From contig PUDQ02000033.1 of the NCBI GenBank assembly GCA_002964805.2, forward strand, positions 806,001 through 870,000: a DNA stretch of 64,000 nt, given 5' to 3'. The position numbers and the translations under genes were made by a program. Source of the DNA: Trametes villosa (Eukaryota; Basidiomycota; Agaricomycetes; Polyporales; Polyporaceae). Under the pieces are notes generated by a model. It was not told the origin of the DNA. It made no database searches and saw only the letters and a program-made list of their open reading frames with translations. Of this stretch, positions 24,452-35,257 are shown piece after piece; within the stretch, counting starts at the first letter, position 1; every line of letters begins with the position of its first letter.

Positions 24452-25749
24452 CGTCGTAGAGAAGTGTGTTCGATCAGAGAGCTGCGGATGGATGGATGTG
24501 GGGGATGTGCTGGGAGTCTGGGACGTTTGCCAGCCAGGAGGGGTCCTTTTATGCACTCTCGGGACTTGCACCAATACGGCGAATTGTCCGGTCAACGATC
24601 ACCTGCAAAGTCAATAACTCTGCACTCTGCTTCACGCAACTCACGAGATCCACAGTATGAAGGGAAGGACTGCTGCAGGAGGGAAACACCGTTACTGCGA
24701 GAGTTCAGCAGTGACGTACCGGGTCCTGTATGACCAGCTGCGTTGCAGGGAAGCGAGCAGAGTTGGCCACGATGACATTGAGGGTTGGCTCGGAGGGGAT
24801 AGAGCGCGAAAGCCTGAGGGCGTTGAGGTCAGCTGGGTCCGTGGGGTGGCCTAGCAGTACGTCCTCAAGACGAGCGATAGTCGAATTGGGTGAGTCGATG
24901 GGCCACGAACGTCTACTTCGGTTGCGGTCGGAGAATGCTGGCTCACTATGTAAGGCACCACACCGAATAGCGGTTGCATGGGGCAGTTATTACACAGTGT
25001 TGGCGTCATGGAGAAACTAAACAGGGTGGTGTGAGGTCAATGCCGTACGTCGTGGCCTGAGGTTGTCAATGGATGAGCTTGAGCAGGAGCGATACACGTA
25101 ACCATGGGCGAGGCCCGCGCGTCCACCGATAAGACTCGTCAGCCAGCCTGAGTGCCAACATAGTAGTACGACAGTATCAAGGACTCACAGCATCTTGACT
25201 TTGCTTGCATGTATCCGAAGATGCAGGCGAATAGGGCTTCTTGGCTATGGAAAGCTGTCTCGAATATTCTTCTCGAGTGTACGTTTATGCATGTAGCGCT
25301 CTTGTGGCACTGGGAGTACTGAAAGAGATCAGTTCTCTCTCGACGTTCTCGCAATCTGGAGGCGCGTGTCAATATGTATGACTTCGGTAGGGTAGCTGAC
25401 CGGCTCACTATCGTTCTTGAGCTTGCCAGAAGTGGCCCGGGGACGCGAATGCGCGCCAGGCATCAGCTCACGCATTCATATTCGGAGCGCTAACCCGTCG
25501 CTGGTGGCCTCACCGTGTTCATGTCCGTCCACGTTCGCTCATACCCATTGATTAGAGATTGGATCCTGTACGATTTTCGGTAGGCGCATGGTCGGCTGTA
25601 GAGAGGAGGATAGCATAGTAGTATCAGCTTAAGCCGCATAGCGTACAAAGCACGCAGTAAGTGTTCTGAAACCAAGAACACTGTATCTGGATTCAAGGAC
25701 TTGACGAGCGCAGCACGCCGCACCGGGCATACGATGAGTGAATACACTG
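24452..25749. other. 1.3 kb upstream and spacer of decarboxylase copy A
   Basis: Most of this gap (to about 25440) belongs to the duplicated block; 25440-25715 is a unique spacer. It holds the promoter of copy A and the 3' flank of copy B. Short ORFs have no family resemblance. Confidence 0.5.
24547..24552 (-). promoter_or_regulatory. TATA-like box of decarboxylase copy A
   Basis: ATAAAA on the minus strand, about 96 bases before the ATG. The aligned position in copy B (27281-27290) reads TCTTCCCTAG on the plus strand, so the box is absent there. Confidence 0.45.
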
Positions 25750-28215
25750 CTACGCGGCCGAAACCCTAGCGATGGGCGCGTTCACCTTGACGTTCTTGCC
25801 GTCGAGGACATCCGAGCCGAACGCCACCTTCACCTCCCGCCTGAAGATGAGGCAGTGGGTCGATCCGCCATAGTGGAACATCCCGATCTCGTCGCCCTTG
25901 GACACCCTATCGCCTGCCTTCACCGTTGCCTCGCAAGCCGACACCTCCGACATCCCGACACCCATGAATACCATTGTGCCTATGATGGGATTGTCGGCCT
26001 CGATGTAGATGAGCGTGCGCGTTGCCACGGACGCGAGGAATGCCTGTGAAAAGCAGGGGGCGGTAGCGTCGGGGTGCGGGAAGCCGTGGAAGGGAGACTC
26101 GGCATAGTAGGTCCCGGGGATTGCGACGACGCGCACGATCCGTCCGTTCACGGGCGAGTGCCAACGGTGGTAGTCTGTCGGGGAGAGATACGCCTGGTAA
26201 ACGGATCCGCCGATGAACTGCCGCGCGTCTTCATCGCTGTCGAGCATGTGGGCGAGCGAGTAAGGCTCTCCCTTCAGCCAAAAGCGATCCCTCTCCTGTG
26301 CGTCGTAGGCGATGCGGTATACGGTGCTCCCGCACGCGCTGTTGATGACCCCCTCGTCATCGGGACAGTGGACGGAGCGGACGCCAGGACGGAACCGCCG
26401 GGTGAAGAAGTCGTCCCACGATTTGAAGCCATGGAAAGGCGCCTTTGGCTCGCAGACGAATGTCTGGTCGAAGTCCGAGAGTGCTGCGCTCGCCGCGGGC
26501 CCGAACCACCCGTTGTCAGAGTCGTTGAGAACGGCGCACGAGGCCTCGGAAGAGAGGTAGTCGCTCCATACAGCGAACATCTTCTTGAAGTGCGCGTTCA
26601 CGGCAGGGCTCGAGAACATGGCCACTCCGGCTGGAGTGCCCATAGGCCAGTCGAGGATGGCGTTGATGGGGAAGCCGACAAACCCGTTGCTCTCGTACTC
26701 CGGGGCGACCTCGATAATGTGGTTGAACAATTTGAGCATCAGCTTGTAGTCGCGAACCTGCAGATACGACCACCGTAAGCGACCGTATTGTGCTATCTCG
26801 TCGGCGTCCGCACCTGCGGTTTGCCAGTCGGATCCCTGTTATACGGGGGCTTGTTCGGCACCTGTTCGAACATTTGATGGAAACCCATGTAGACCACGGC
26901 ATCCATCTCGATGAAGTGTTGGAATTCCTGGATAGACCGGGTGCAGAGTCTGGTGTTGCCGAGAGGGATGCTCGACGAAGGCAATCTTCTTGTCGAGCCA
27001 GTTCTGCAGTGAGTCATGATTACGCGGCAACCACCCGTTGACGTGATGGCCAACGACGGTGCGCTCTTCTCCTGAAGGGTGATCCAGGGGAGGATAAGAG
27101 TAATGGGGCTGCAAGTAGCCGCCAGCGTTCTGGGTTGTATGGATTAACGATAAGATCCTGCATAGAGATACTCTTAGGCTCACCATGGTCGCAACGAAGC
27201 CGGCTTTGATTAGAGAGTTGGGAACGGAGAATGAGGAAGATGTGTCGGAAGGCTTGGACGTTTGCCTATCGGGGAGAGGCTCTTCCCTAGGCCTGAGACT
27301 CGCACTTATACGGCGATTGGTCCGGTCAATGGTCGCTTGCAAAGTCAAATCCTCTACGCTCTGCTTCGCCCTACTCACAAGGTTCGCAACGTAACGGCAA
27401 AAACCGGCCGCTATTGCTCCCAGAGTGCGACAGTGACGTACCGTGTCCTATATGACAGACTGCGCTGCAGGGAAGCAAGCAGAGTTGACCACCTTGACAT
27501 CGAGGGTCTGCTCTGAGGAGCTAGAGGGCGGAATCCTGGGGACATCGAGGTCAGCTCTGTCCGTGGAGACTGAAGTAGCTTAGCAATATATTCTCGAGAT
27601 GAACGATAGTCATATCAGGCGAGTCGACGGTCCACATACGACCACGTCGGATGCAGTTGGAGAGTGCCGGCTGGCTTTGTAAAGCAACCCGCCGGACGGC
27701 GATTGTATGGGGCATCTGTCACACAGCGTTAGTGTCATATATGCGCACCAAACACGCCAGCGTGATGTCAATGGCGTACAGCCCGGCTTGAGGCTGGCAA
27801 TGGATGGTCTTCAGCTGGCATGAGACACGTAATCATGGACTGGACCCGCGCTAATACGTTCACTGGTAGATTTGGTGAGCCAATATCACGATACAGCAGT
27901 ACGGCGAACTCACGACATCTCTAGTACTTCCCCTCCAGGTGCCGGGAGTGGGCGTATAAGGGTGGTCCCTGAGGTACGTTGCGTTAGGCCAGTGCACTGG
28001 CGATTGGTGACGGTGACTTGGTCAGGACCCGCCCCGTAGCTTTGCTAGGTCGGCCCGATATCCACTTTCCTAGTGGCGCGGTGTATGCTGATGCATACGG
28101 CTTGTGGCACTGGAGCAATAGACGAGGTGGGCTCTCTCTTAACGATCTCGCAGTCTGGAACTATGTGCGCGTACTCAGTAAGACTCAGTAATTCGGTCGT
28201 CGCTCGCAAACTTGC
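25715..28215. repeat. Segmental tandem duplication, copy B (approximate limits)
   Basis: Sister of the block at 22975-25440, same orientation, about 2.5 kb. It is diverged in the noncoding part but collinear. Confidence 0.7.
25750..27186 (-). pseudogene. PSD-fold decarboxylase copy B, frameshifted
   Basis: The gene mirrors copy A: ATG alone at 27186..27184, a 54-base intron, exon 2 at 27129..26814 and exon 3 at 26757..25750. Exon 3 is fully open (335 codons), with the same GMFHYGGSTHCLIF and DYHRWHSPVNG motifs. Exon 2 is 316 bases where copy A has 321, and carries one extra base near 26934: copy A reads GGAT-GAC on the plus strand and copy B GGATAGAC. The frame therefore breaks after LHPV and resumes in another frame as IQEFQHFIEMDAVVYMGF. 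The TATA-like box of copy A is also lost. I read it as a recent pseudogene; a sequencing error is the main alternative. Confidence 0.75.
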
Positions 28216-28619
28216 CGACCTTCCGTGAGTAGTTGCAAACTCCCAGCGTTCTTCTGCTCGGCCTGCGCGTTCAAGTTGGTTGTGTACGCGCCCGATCTGT
28301 GGTCCTCGCTAAAGTTCGCAGACTCTGCATTCGAAATGGCGGTGACGAGCCAAGACTCGACGAGCTGCTGCGGCTCCCATGCTGCGTTATTCACCAGAGA
28401 AAGAGAGGCCTGGCTGTGGATATCGCAGTCAAGCGGCTGTGGTCGACGCTGTGCAGGAGCAAGTTCACGCGAAGGCAACTCGGCCATGCCGCCAAGGGGA
28501 CGCCGGCGGAGACGGCGCGGAGACCGGGACGAGCGCACTCAACACCGCCCTCTCGCGCCTCCTCCCCTCACCAACCTGCCTGCGGGGCCCAACGCTGTCT
28601 GTCCTGAACATAAACGTTT
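27187..28619. other. 1.4 kb upstream of copy B and 5' region of the PAP2 gene
   Basis: To about 28215 this is the upstream part of duplication copy B. The remainder is the promoter and leader of the PAP2 phosphatase. No gene was recognised. Confidence 0.45.
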
Positions 28620-30276
28620 ATGTCCTACCAACGACTGCACGACCCCGAAGGCTACTCACTCCAACCCCTCCCTGCGACCGGCCCCGTTTCCCACAGCTAC
28701 CCGCCAGCCGCCTCTTCCGCTCACACGACCACCCCGCGCCCGACGTTTGATACCGCCGCTCCGACTATGGCGGTAGGGAGGGGAATACGCTCGAGACTGG
28801 TGCTGTCGTACGCACCCGACTGGTGAGTTTGATGTGAGGGTGCTTCGGCGAGCGCTTTTGGTGCTTACGCCTTGCGGTGCGACGTCCAGGATTGTGTGTA
28901 TTGTATTAGCGTGAGTGCCGCCACCTCTGTGCCAAACGCATGCTTAAACCGTTTGCTAGTGCTGCATTTTTCGCATTGGATTATGTCGAAGGGTTTAAGA
29001 GGGAGTTCTCGTTGACGGACACCTCGTGAGTCCGCCTTGTGGCTGCACAGGCACCGATGATCTAACGTGTCTCTCTATCAGGCTGCTCCATCCGTGAGTC
29101 TAGCAGCATTAAACTCCAAAGTTACCGAATACTGAGACTCCCTCTGGCAGATTTGCTGTACACGAGCGCGTTCCGGTAAGTTGCGCCCCCACATCCTCCA
29201 TCGTGAAGTGATCCCAATGACATCATTCAGCCTCTCGCGCTGTACTTGATCGCCGGTGTTGCACCGCTCGTGCTACAACCTGTAATCAATGTACTTACCG
29301 TGCGGTCCTGGTGGGATTTGCATACAAGCTGGCTAGGCTGTGAGTGAGGCTCCTGTATCGTCCGCGCGCCGTCCTAATGGTCAACCAGTGCTCCTCTCCC
29401 TCACAATCACCGGTTCAATCACCCAATTCGCCAAGATTACTGTCGGACGTCCTCGTCCCGGTGTGTGCTCTCATATCCTACAGTGTGTCGTGCCAAGGCT
29501 GATACATATCGGGTAGACCTCGTCTCCCGATGCATCCCAAGACCCGGCTCTGTTGACCCGCCCCTCGGGCTATCGACGGTAGCAATATGCACCCAGACCC
29601 AGAAACATATACTTCAAGATGGCTGGCGAAGCTTCCCAAGCGGCCACTCGAGCCGTAAGCCTGAATTGGCACCCACCCCGGTTAATATTGACGAATCCTG
29701 GGCGCAGTATCATTTGCAGGCCTGGGCTTCCTTGCGTTTTACACCGCAGGGAAACTGCACCTGTTCGACATGCGAGGGCACACCGTAAGCTAGACTCCTC
29801 TCCTGCGACACAAGCACAGGTTGCTTACCCATTCTTGTTATCAGGTGAAGGCGTGGATTTCCCTAGCGCCCCTTTCTGGTGCCGCCCTAGTCGCAATATC
29901 GCGCACGATGGACTACCGCCACCACTGGCAGGACGTCCTCACCGGATCGCTCCTCGGCTTCGTCACCTCATACTTCGCCTACCGACAGTTCTACCCTCCG
30001 CTGCAGTCGGAGAGGTCCCACAAGCCGTACTCTCCGCGTATTCACCGTGGGGCCAACATCCTGCCGATGCACGCACGAGGCGCATCTGACGCCTCGGCGT
30101 TGGTCCCTGTGGACGGGGAGGTGCGCCCTCTTCCTGAGAGGCGCTACAGCGACAGACCCAGCATAGGAGATGAGGAGACGGTCAGGACCCAAGCCACGCA
30201 GCCTACGGGCTTTGCTAACGGGGCGGATCAGAGGAAGGAACCATGGGGCGAGCAATCGTACCGCACTACGGAGTAA
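28620..30276 (+). CDS. PAP2 lipid phosphatase, DPP1/LPP1-like
   Basis: Enzymes of this type remove phosphate from diacylglycerol pyrophosphate, phosphatidate and related lipids in membranes. Ten exons, 28620..28822, 28890..28910, 28960..29025, 29082..29093, 29151..29175, 29231..29339, 29389..29460, 29517..29654, 29708..29784 and 29845..30276, give 384 residues. The three PAP2 signatures are KITVGRPRPD (C1), RSFPSGHSSLSFAG (C2) and SRTMDYRHHWQDVLTGS (C3), with all catalytic Arg and His residues present. Six hydrophobic helices are visible. Exons of 21, 12 and 25 bases encode the first extracytoplasmic segment. The N- and C-terminal tails are hydrophilic. Confidence 0.92.
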
Positions 30277-30631
30277 TGGTACCATCGGGACGGCTTTCAC
30301 GACCCATCATGTTCACGTACAGACCGTAACAGTGGAGCCACAGTCTACATCTTGGAGTTCGGGTCAGCAGGCGGAACCTGGTGCACACCTGAAGCAAAGC
30401 TGCCCGACGCTGGTCTGCAAGTCGGGCAGGGGACTCGCTGTGCTTAGGGATTTGCTTCGGCAAGTCCTGTTCGAGCTTCACGTACATGCCGAGCATCGAC
30501 TGGATGCGGAGGGAGCTTTTGATGCAATAACAAGATGTGTTGCGTCTTTTACAGGTGGCCCGCAGGCCGGCAATGCCAGATGATGATAGGAAGACCGATA
30601 CAACGACAAGAGCAACTCTACGAAAACGAGA
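30277..30631. other. Convergent 3' ends of PAP2 gene and RPS21
   Basis: No coding signal was recognised in this 355-base gap. Confidence 0.45.
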
Positions 30632-31080
30632 TTACTTCTGGTACGACCATACATTCCGGAGCACTGAAGAATAGCGCGAGGTGGTTAGCATGTAAACCCG
30701 GAGACAGAGCACTGGGGCACTCACGGCCAGCCTTCGTCGCAAGACGGTTCAGGGAGTCGTCGCTCTCGCCCATAGCCCGGACCGCGCCGCTGAGCGCAAA
30801 GGTGGTGGAGGTGGAGAGGGCCTTGCCATCGGCGTCAACGTCAACGACGCTGATCTGGACGGACGCGTGGTCCTTGGAGGTGATGAGGCGGTCTAGGCAG
30901 GTTTACAGTTCAGCGATCCTCTTCTCGACGCCTCAAGATTTTTTGGGATGCTCACTGGTCGCCGCGCACTTGCGGGGGACGTAAAGGTCGACGAGGATAC
31001 CCTAGAAAGTCGCGCAAATCGCTCAGTTTTTCGCCCGGACGTCTCGCAGCAGCATGCGCACGCACCTGATCGTTCTCCAT
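30632..31080 (-). CDS. RPS21: 40S ribosomal protein S21
   Basis: Exons 31080..31066, 31001..30956, 30892..30725 and 30663..30632 give 86 residues, the family length. The product begins MENDQGILVDLYVPRKCAAT, continues NRLITSKDHASVQISVVDVD and RAMGESDDSLNRLATKAG, and ends LLRNVWSYQK. This matches eS21, a component of the small-subunit head region. The first coding exon is 15 bases, as is common for ribosomal protein genes. It is divergent from GYP7. Confidence 0.97.
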
Positions 31081-31360
31081 GGCTAGAAAGTGGACTTTTG
31101 GTGCGTCGAGGCGGCGGCGGGCGTTAGCGGCGGTATACAGAGAGCGTAAGGTTAGAAACTGTACAGTTGCAGGTTTCTGTTTGGCCGTCTTTGGCCCTCC
31201 TGCCGAAAGCGGCGCGCTGAGGCCGGACCGCGGAGCACGTGATGCAAGGGATGACGCGCCGACTACGCGCGGGAAGCGCCCGCGGCGCAGCGAGGGCGAG
31301 CGGACTTGGGCCGGACGCACGCAGCAGCTCGGCCGCGATTTATACACCCATGCCGCTCTG

Positions 31361-34300
31361 ATGCACGGATCGCCCCCTCCACCCCCATTCGACGGCACCC
31401 TCTCGACGATATCTGTGAGTAGCACGCACCGGAGGCACGCCCAGGACTCATGGGAATCGCGGCAGGTGGACTCGATGGTCGAAATCAAGCGCAGCGACCT
31501 TGACTCCCAGGATGCCCTCGCGGCGTCTGGCTCGTCGGAAGCCGGCTCAGATGATAGCAAGCACAGACTTATCTATAGCAAGTCCAAGGTCTACGTCAAC
31601 CCGACCGCATACGCGCGCGATAACATTCCGGGCTTCGTCGCTCTAGTGAAGAAGGTAAGCTACCAGCCACACCGCCGCTGCATCCGGAGTAACAGCCACC
31701 GCAGGAGGCCGCGCAGCCTATATACCTCCTGGCGTGGATCCCAGAGTCTCTCCTGAACGAGAAAGGCTCGACTGAATGGGACAAATTCGTCCGAGTTGAG
31801 GAACATTCAGCGACGGACGACGAGGATGAAGGTCGGTGATGCTCGTGCCACATTCACGCAATGAACGCTCACGCAGCAGCAGATGCTGTACTCATTGACC
31901 TTCCGGTCCAGAGGCCAGAGTCATACGCGTTCTCCGTCCCCCTCACCTCGATATACTCTCTGATTGTGAACCCCCCATCTCTCTCCTCGTGGTGTAAGTC
32001 CCTCTCCATGTGTGTGGCTATCGAACCTAACGTCATTGCGGCTGGTTTAGACGGCTCCATTGCAATCAACCTCATAAGCGGTTCGACTCTGCCCACACTG
32101 CACTTCCACGACGATGAGTCGCGCTCCTTCACCGTTCCCGCGAAGTCCCCTATCGACCCGCGTCCTGCGTCCTACCCGCCACCCCCCTCAGATTCCGCTC
32201 CCAAGGGCAGCACTTGGGGCGGCGAAGATCTGCTCACCAAGCTCCGGTCATACTGCCACATCCTGCGCTCGTGCTTGCAGTCGAATCTCTACCTGATTGA
32301 CCCCTCTCGAGACGACATAGAGACCCACTCGACGCCACTCTTCTCTGACGACGCTGTTGACGACATCTTGGCTCAGTCTTCGTACGCAAACTCCCACTCC
32401 CCTATTCCTGCTCACCGGCGACCCAGACCACTGTCGACAACACACAACCCGTACTCTGAACGGTCCTCCATTCTCCACAAGTCGCTCTCGCCGGTCTCGA
32501 CATCCTCTGCTTCTGCCTCACCTGCCCGCATGGCGCTCTTGCAGTCTTTCTCGCAGATCACACGACACGCAGCGCACGCGGCACAACAGATCCTCTCGCA
32601 TCCCCTAGCGAAACCTATCGTTCCTCACCTCCCTGACCCGGTGAGAAGCCTTGTCAACGCCAGTGGCGACTTGGAATGGGGCAGCTGGGTTGAGAAAGGC
32701 GGTGTTGGTGAGTTCGAGAGCGCGCGGGTGTATTTGGCTCGATGGGCGCGCATCGTGGCTGAGGAGGGCGAGCGCGCCCGACTACGGGAAGCCCAGGCCC
32801 TTCCTGCCGGGACTTCCGACCTCGCCGAGGAGGACTCGTCTCTGGGTATCTTCGAGCTGTTGCAATCCACGAGCAATCTCCCGAGGCCGAAGTCATCGAG
32901 GGACCCGAAACACCCCGTGACAGAGGATACGTGGAGAAGCTGGTTTGATACCGCCGGAGCTCCGAAGGTCCGGAAAGAGGAGATGCGCAGGGAGATTTTC
33001 CGGAGAGGTGTTATCCCTGCCATCCGGAAGGACGTCTGGTCGTTTGTGCTGGGTGTTCACGCCTGGGAAGGCGACGCCGCCCAACGGGCCCATGACTGGG
33101 AGATCAAGAGGTAAGTTACGGCAAGCCCAGTCCCGGTCAGTGCACTGATCTCCTACTCAAGAGAGAAGTACCGCGCGCTGAAAGATGAATGGTGGGGTGT
33201 TCCCGAGGTGTTCGAGCGACAAGACGTCATTGAGGTGCGCAGATAGCGTCCCGTCTTTCTCGTATCCAGCGACTCACAGCTCTCGCATTGTAGGAACGAC
33301 ATCGCATCGACGTGGACTGCCGCCGCACAGACCGCTCTCAGCCGCTCTTCGCGCAGGCCACACCCTCGACAGAAAGCAGCGAGAATGAGAAGGGCATGCA
33401 CATGCGCTATTCCACGATATCGCCACAGCTCGGGGACATCGGCGCGCAGGCGCCAACGAACGAGCATATCGAGCGGCTCGCCAGCATCCTTCTGACATAC
33501 AACTTCTACGAGACGGAACTCGGTGAGTCTCAACATGTTCGCATCGCCTTAGAGAGCAATGGGCTAAATTGCGGCGGCAGGGTATGTCCAGGGGATGTCC
33601 GATCTTTGCGCGCCCGTCTATGTGGTCATGGGCGGCGACGAGGAGATGACTTTCTGGTGCTTTGTGCAGATCATGGAGCGGATGGTACGCATCAGCCCGC
33701 CCGCGGCGCCGCTTCCGATGCGTTCGCTGACTTTCCGTGACAGAAACATAACTTCCTGAGAGACCAGAGTGGCATGAAGAAGCAACTGTCGACCCTGCAG
33801 CAGCTGATCTCGGTCATGGACCCTGAGCTGTACCGTCATCTCGGTGCGCTCTCAGCTCACGCAGCGTTGTACCTATCTTATCCCGCGGCTTTGCAGAGAA
33901 AACCGACGGGCTGAACCTGTTCTTCTGCTTCCGGTATGTTCAGACTTCTAGAATGTATCGCTCACAACACCTGCTTGACATGTGTTCTTCAGATGGATCC
34001 TGATATCGTTCAAGCGGGAGTTCCCCTTCGACGACGTTCTTCGGCTGTGGGAAGTCCTGTGGACGGAGTACTACAGCACTCAGTTTGTGCTCTTTGTGGC
34101 TCTCGCCGTGCTCGAGTCCCACCGGGACGTCATTCTCCGATACCTTGTCGAGGTGCGTTCAGAACTACACCATACCGAATATACCACTAACCTGCGCTTC
34201 CATGTTTCGTTCAGTTCGATGAGATCCTGAAGGTATGACATACGACAGATATTCTTCATACGATTATCTAACCCAAATTGACTGCAGTACTGCAACGAGC

Positions 34301-34533
34301 TCAGCATGTCGATCGAGCTGGACAGCACGCTCGCGCAGGCTGAGGTCCTCTTCCTCTCGTTCTCCCAGCTCATCGCGGACATCGACCGGAAGGAGGCGGA
34401 GACCGCGTCCTCATCCAAGAACGTCCGGCGACGGCGGAACGACAGCGTCAGCGCCGCAAGCGACGCGCCGGCGCCGAGCAAGCGGGCGATCATCAGCGAG
34501 GAGCTGCGAGAGCTCCTGAAGGCAGGGCAGTGA
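31361..34533 (+). CDS. GYP7: Rab GTPase-activating protein GYP7 (TBC domain)
   Basis: Gyp7 stimulates GTP hydrolysis by Ypt7/Rab7 in vacuole traffic. Thirteen exons give 835 residues: 31361..31414, 31466..31654, 31705..31831, 31883..31993, 32051..33110, 33162..33234, 33294..33522, 33581..33684, 33744..33843, 33897..33933, 33993..34152, 34215..34232 and 34288..34533. The N-terminal half is a PH-like domain with a Ser/Pro-rich linker. The TBC domain has RRGVIPAIRKDVWSFVLG, the arginine-finger motif IDVDCRR (IxxDxxR) and the glutamine-finger motif GYVQGMSDLCAP (YxQ). Exon 12 is 18 bases. The 51-base first intron is a multiple of 3, so retention keeps the frame. Exon 4 has three tandem CAG acceptors. 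Confidence 0.93.
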
Positions 34534-35058
34534 CTTTCCTACGTGCTGTAACATATTGGACAGGTTGACTTGTTAGACTAGGATGTACTATATACGGGCG
34601 TACACTACTTGTAAGCTGTCGGTCGGCGTAGAACTCTTCCATAACACCATTCCATCGCACACTATCGACCGGGGCGGCGCTGTCAAGAGAAAACTGCGTA
34701 ATGGCCGAAGCTCAGAGGTAAGCGGCGTAGAGTGCGTTCCAGTAAGGTGACACGCGGGGGCGACAATGCAGGCCGCAACATATCACACCAGCCCACTGAC
34801 CGAAGCAAATGATGTACGCATGTCAAGTCTGTGGCGAAAGAGGGCGAAAGGCTATCATGCTTGGGAGTGCGACAGCGGACGCAGCGGTCCAGAGGATCCG
34901 CGACAAACACGCCGATGGGTCCCCGTCCATATTGCATTAGTCAAGCGCATGCTCTTCATGTGCATACATGGAGGACATCGATCGTATAGCAGGATTGCAT
35001 CTGGTCGATACCCGTACTCGGCGGCGCGGACGAGTGAAGACAACAGCAAAACAAAAAA
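34534..35058. other. Intergenic: GYP7 3' region
   Basis: About 525 bases with no supportable gene before the tRNA. Confidence 0.45.
35053..35058 (-). terminator. Pol III T-run terminator of tRNA-Ser
   Basis: Six T residues on the minus strand directly after the discriminator base. Confidence 0.8.
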
Positions 35059-35152
35059 CGTCACCTGAGCGATTCGAACACTCGCGTGCAAAGCACAACC
35101 GCTAGCAGCTACGAATAGCAGGCGATCCCGTTAACCACTCCGGCAAAGTGAC
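35059..35152 (-). tRNA. tRNA-Ser (anticodon GCT) with a 12-base intron
   Basis: Read on the minus strand, GTCACTT at 35152-35146 pairs with AGGTGAC at 35066-35060 for the acceptor stem, followed by discriminator G. The D-arm has CCG/CGG, the anticodon stem ATCGC/GCGGT, and the loop CT-GCT-A puts GCT at 35119-35117. A 12-base intron (35115-35104) follows position 37, the standard place. A GTGC-TTT-GCAC hairpin is the long variable arm of a serine tRNA. The T-arm is GAGTG-TTCGAAT-CGCTC. A run of six T follows at 35058-35053 as the Pol III stop. Confidence 0.93.
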
Positions 35153-35257
35153 TTACGTTTCTGGTGGTAATGTAATTTGAGTGGTCCATTCTGCTCCTCC
35201 TATATGGCGTGCCTGGTATACAAGTACAACATTGTTGCTGCTCTTCGTCTATAGCTC

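Larger units (their letters stand above)
22975..25440. repeat. Segmental tandem duplication, copy A (approximate limits)
   Basis: This block aligns in order with 25715-28215. The match covers a decarboxylase gene and about 1 kb upstream of it. Shared landmarks include CTACGCGGCCGAAACC at the gene ends, CAGTGACGTACCG about 260 bases upstream of the starts, and GCTTGTGGCACTGG-type sequence at the far end. Limits were judged by eye. Confidence 0.7.

Noticed and set aside
22975..28215. Psilocybin-type biosynthetic cluster
   Set aside because: Only the decarboxylase is present; neighbours are PPP4R2, a PAP2 lipid phosphatase and RPS21, with no kinase, methyltransferase, P450 or transporter.
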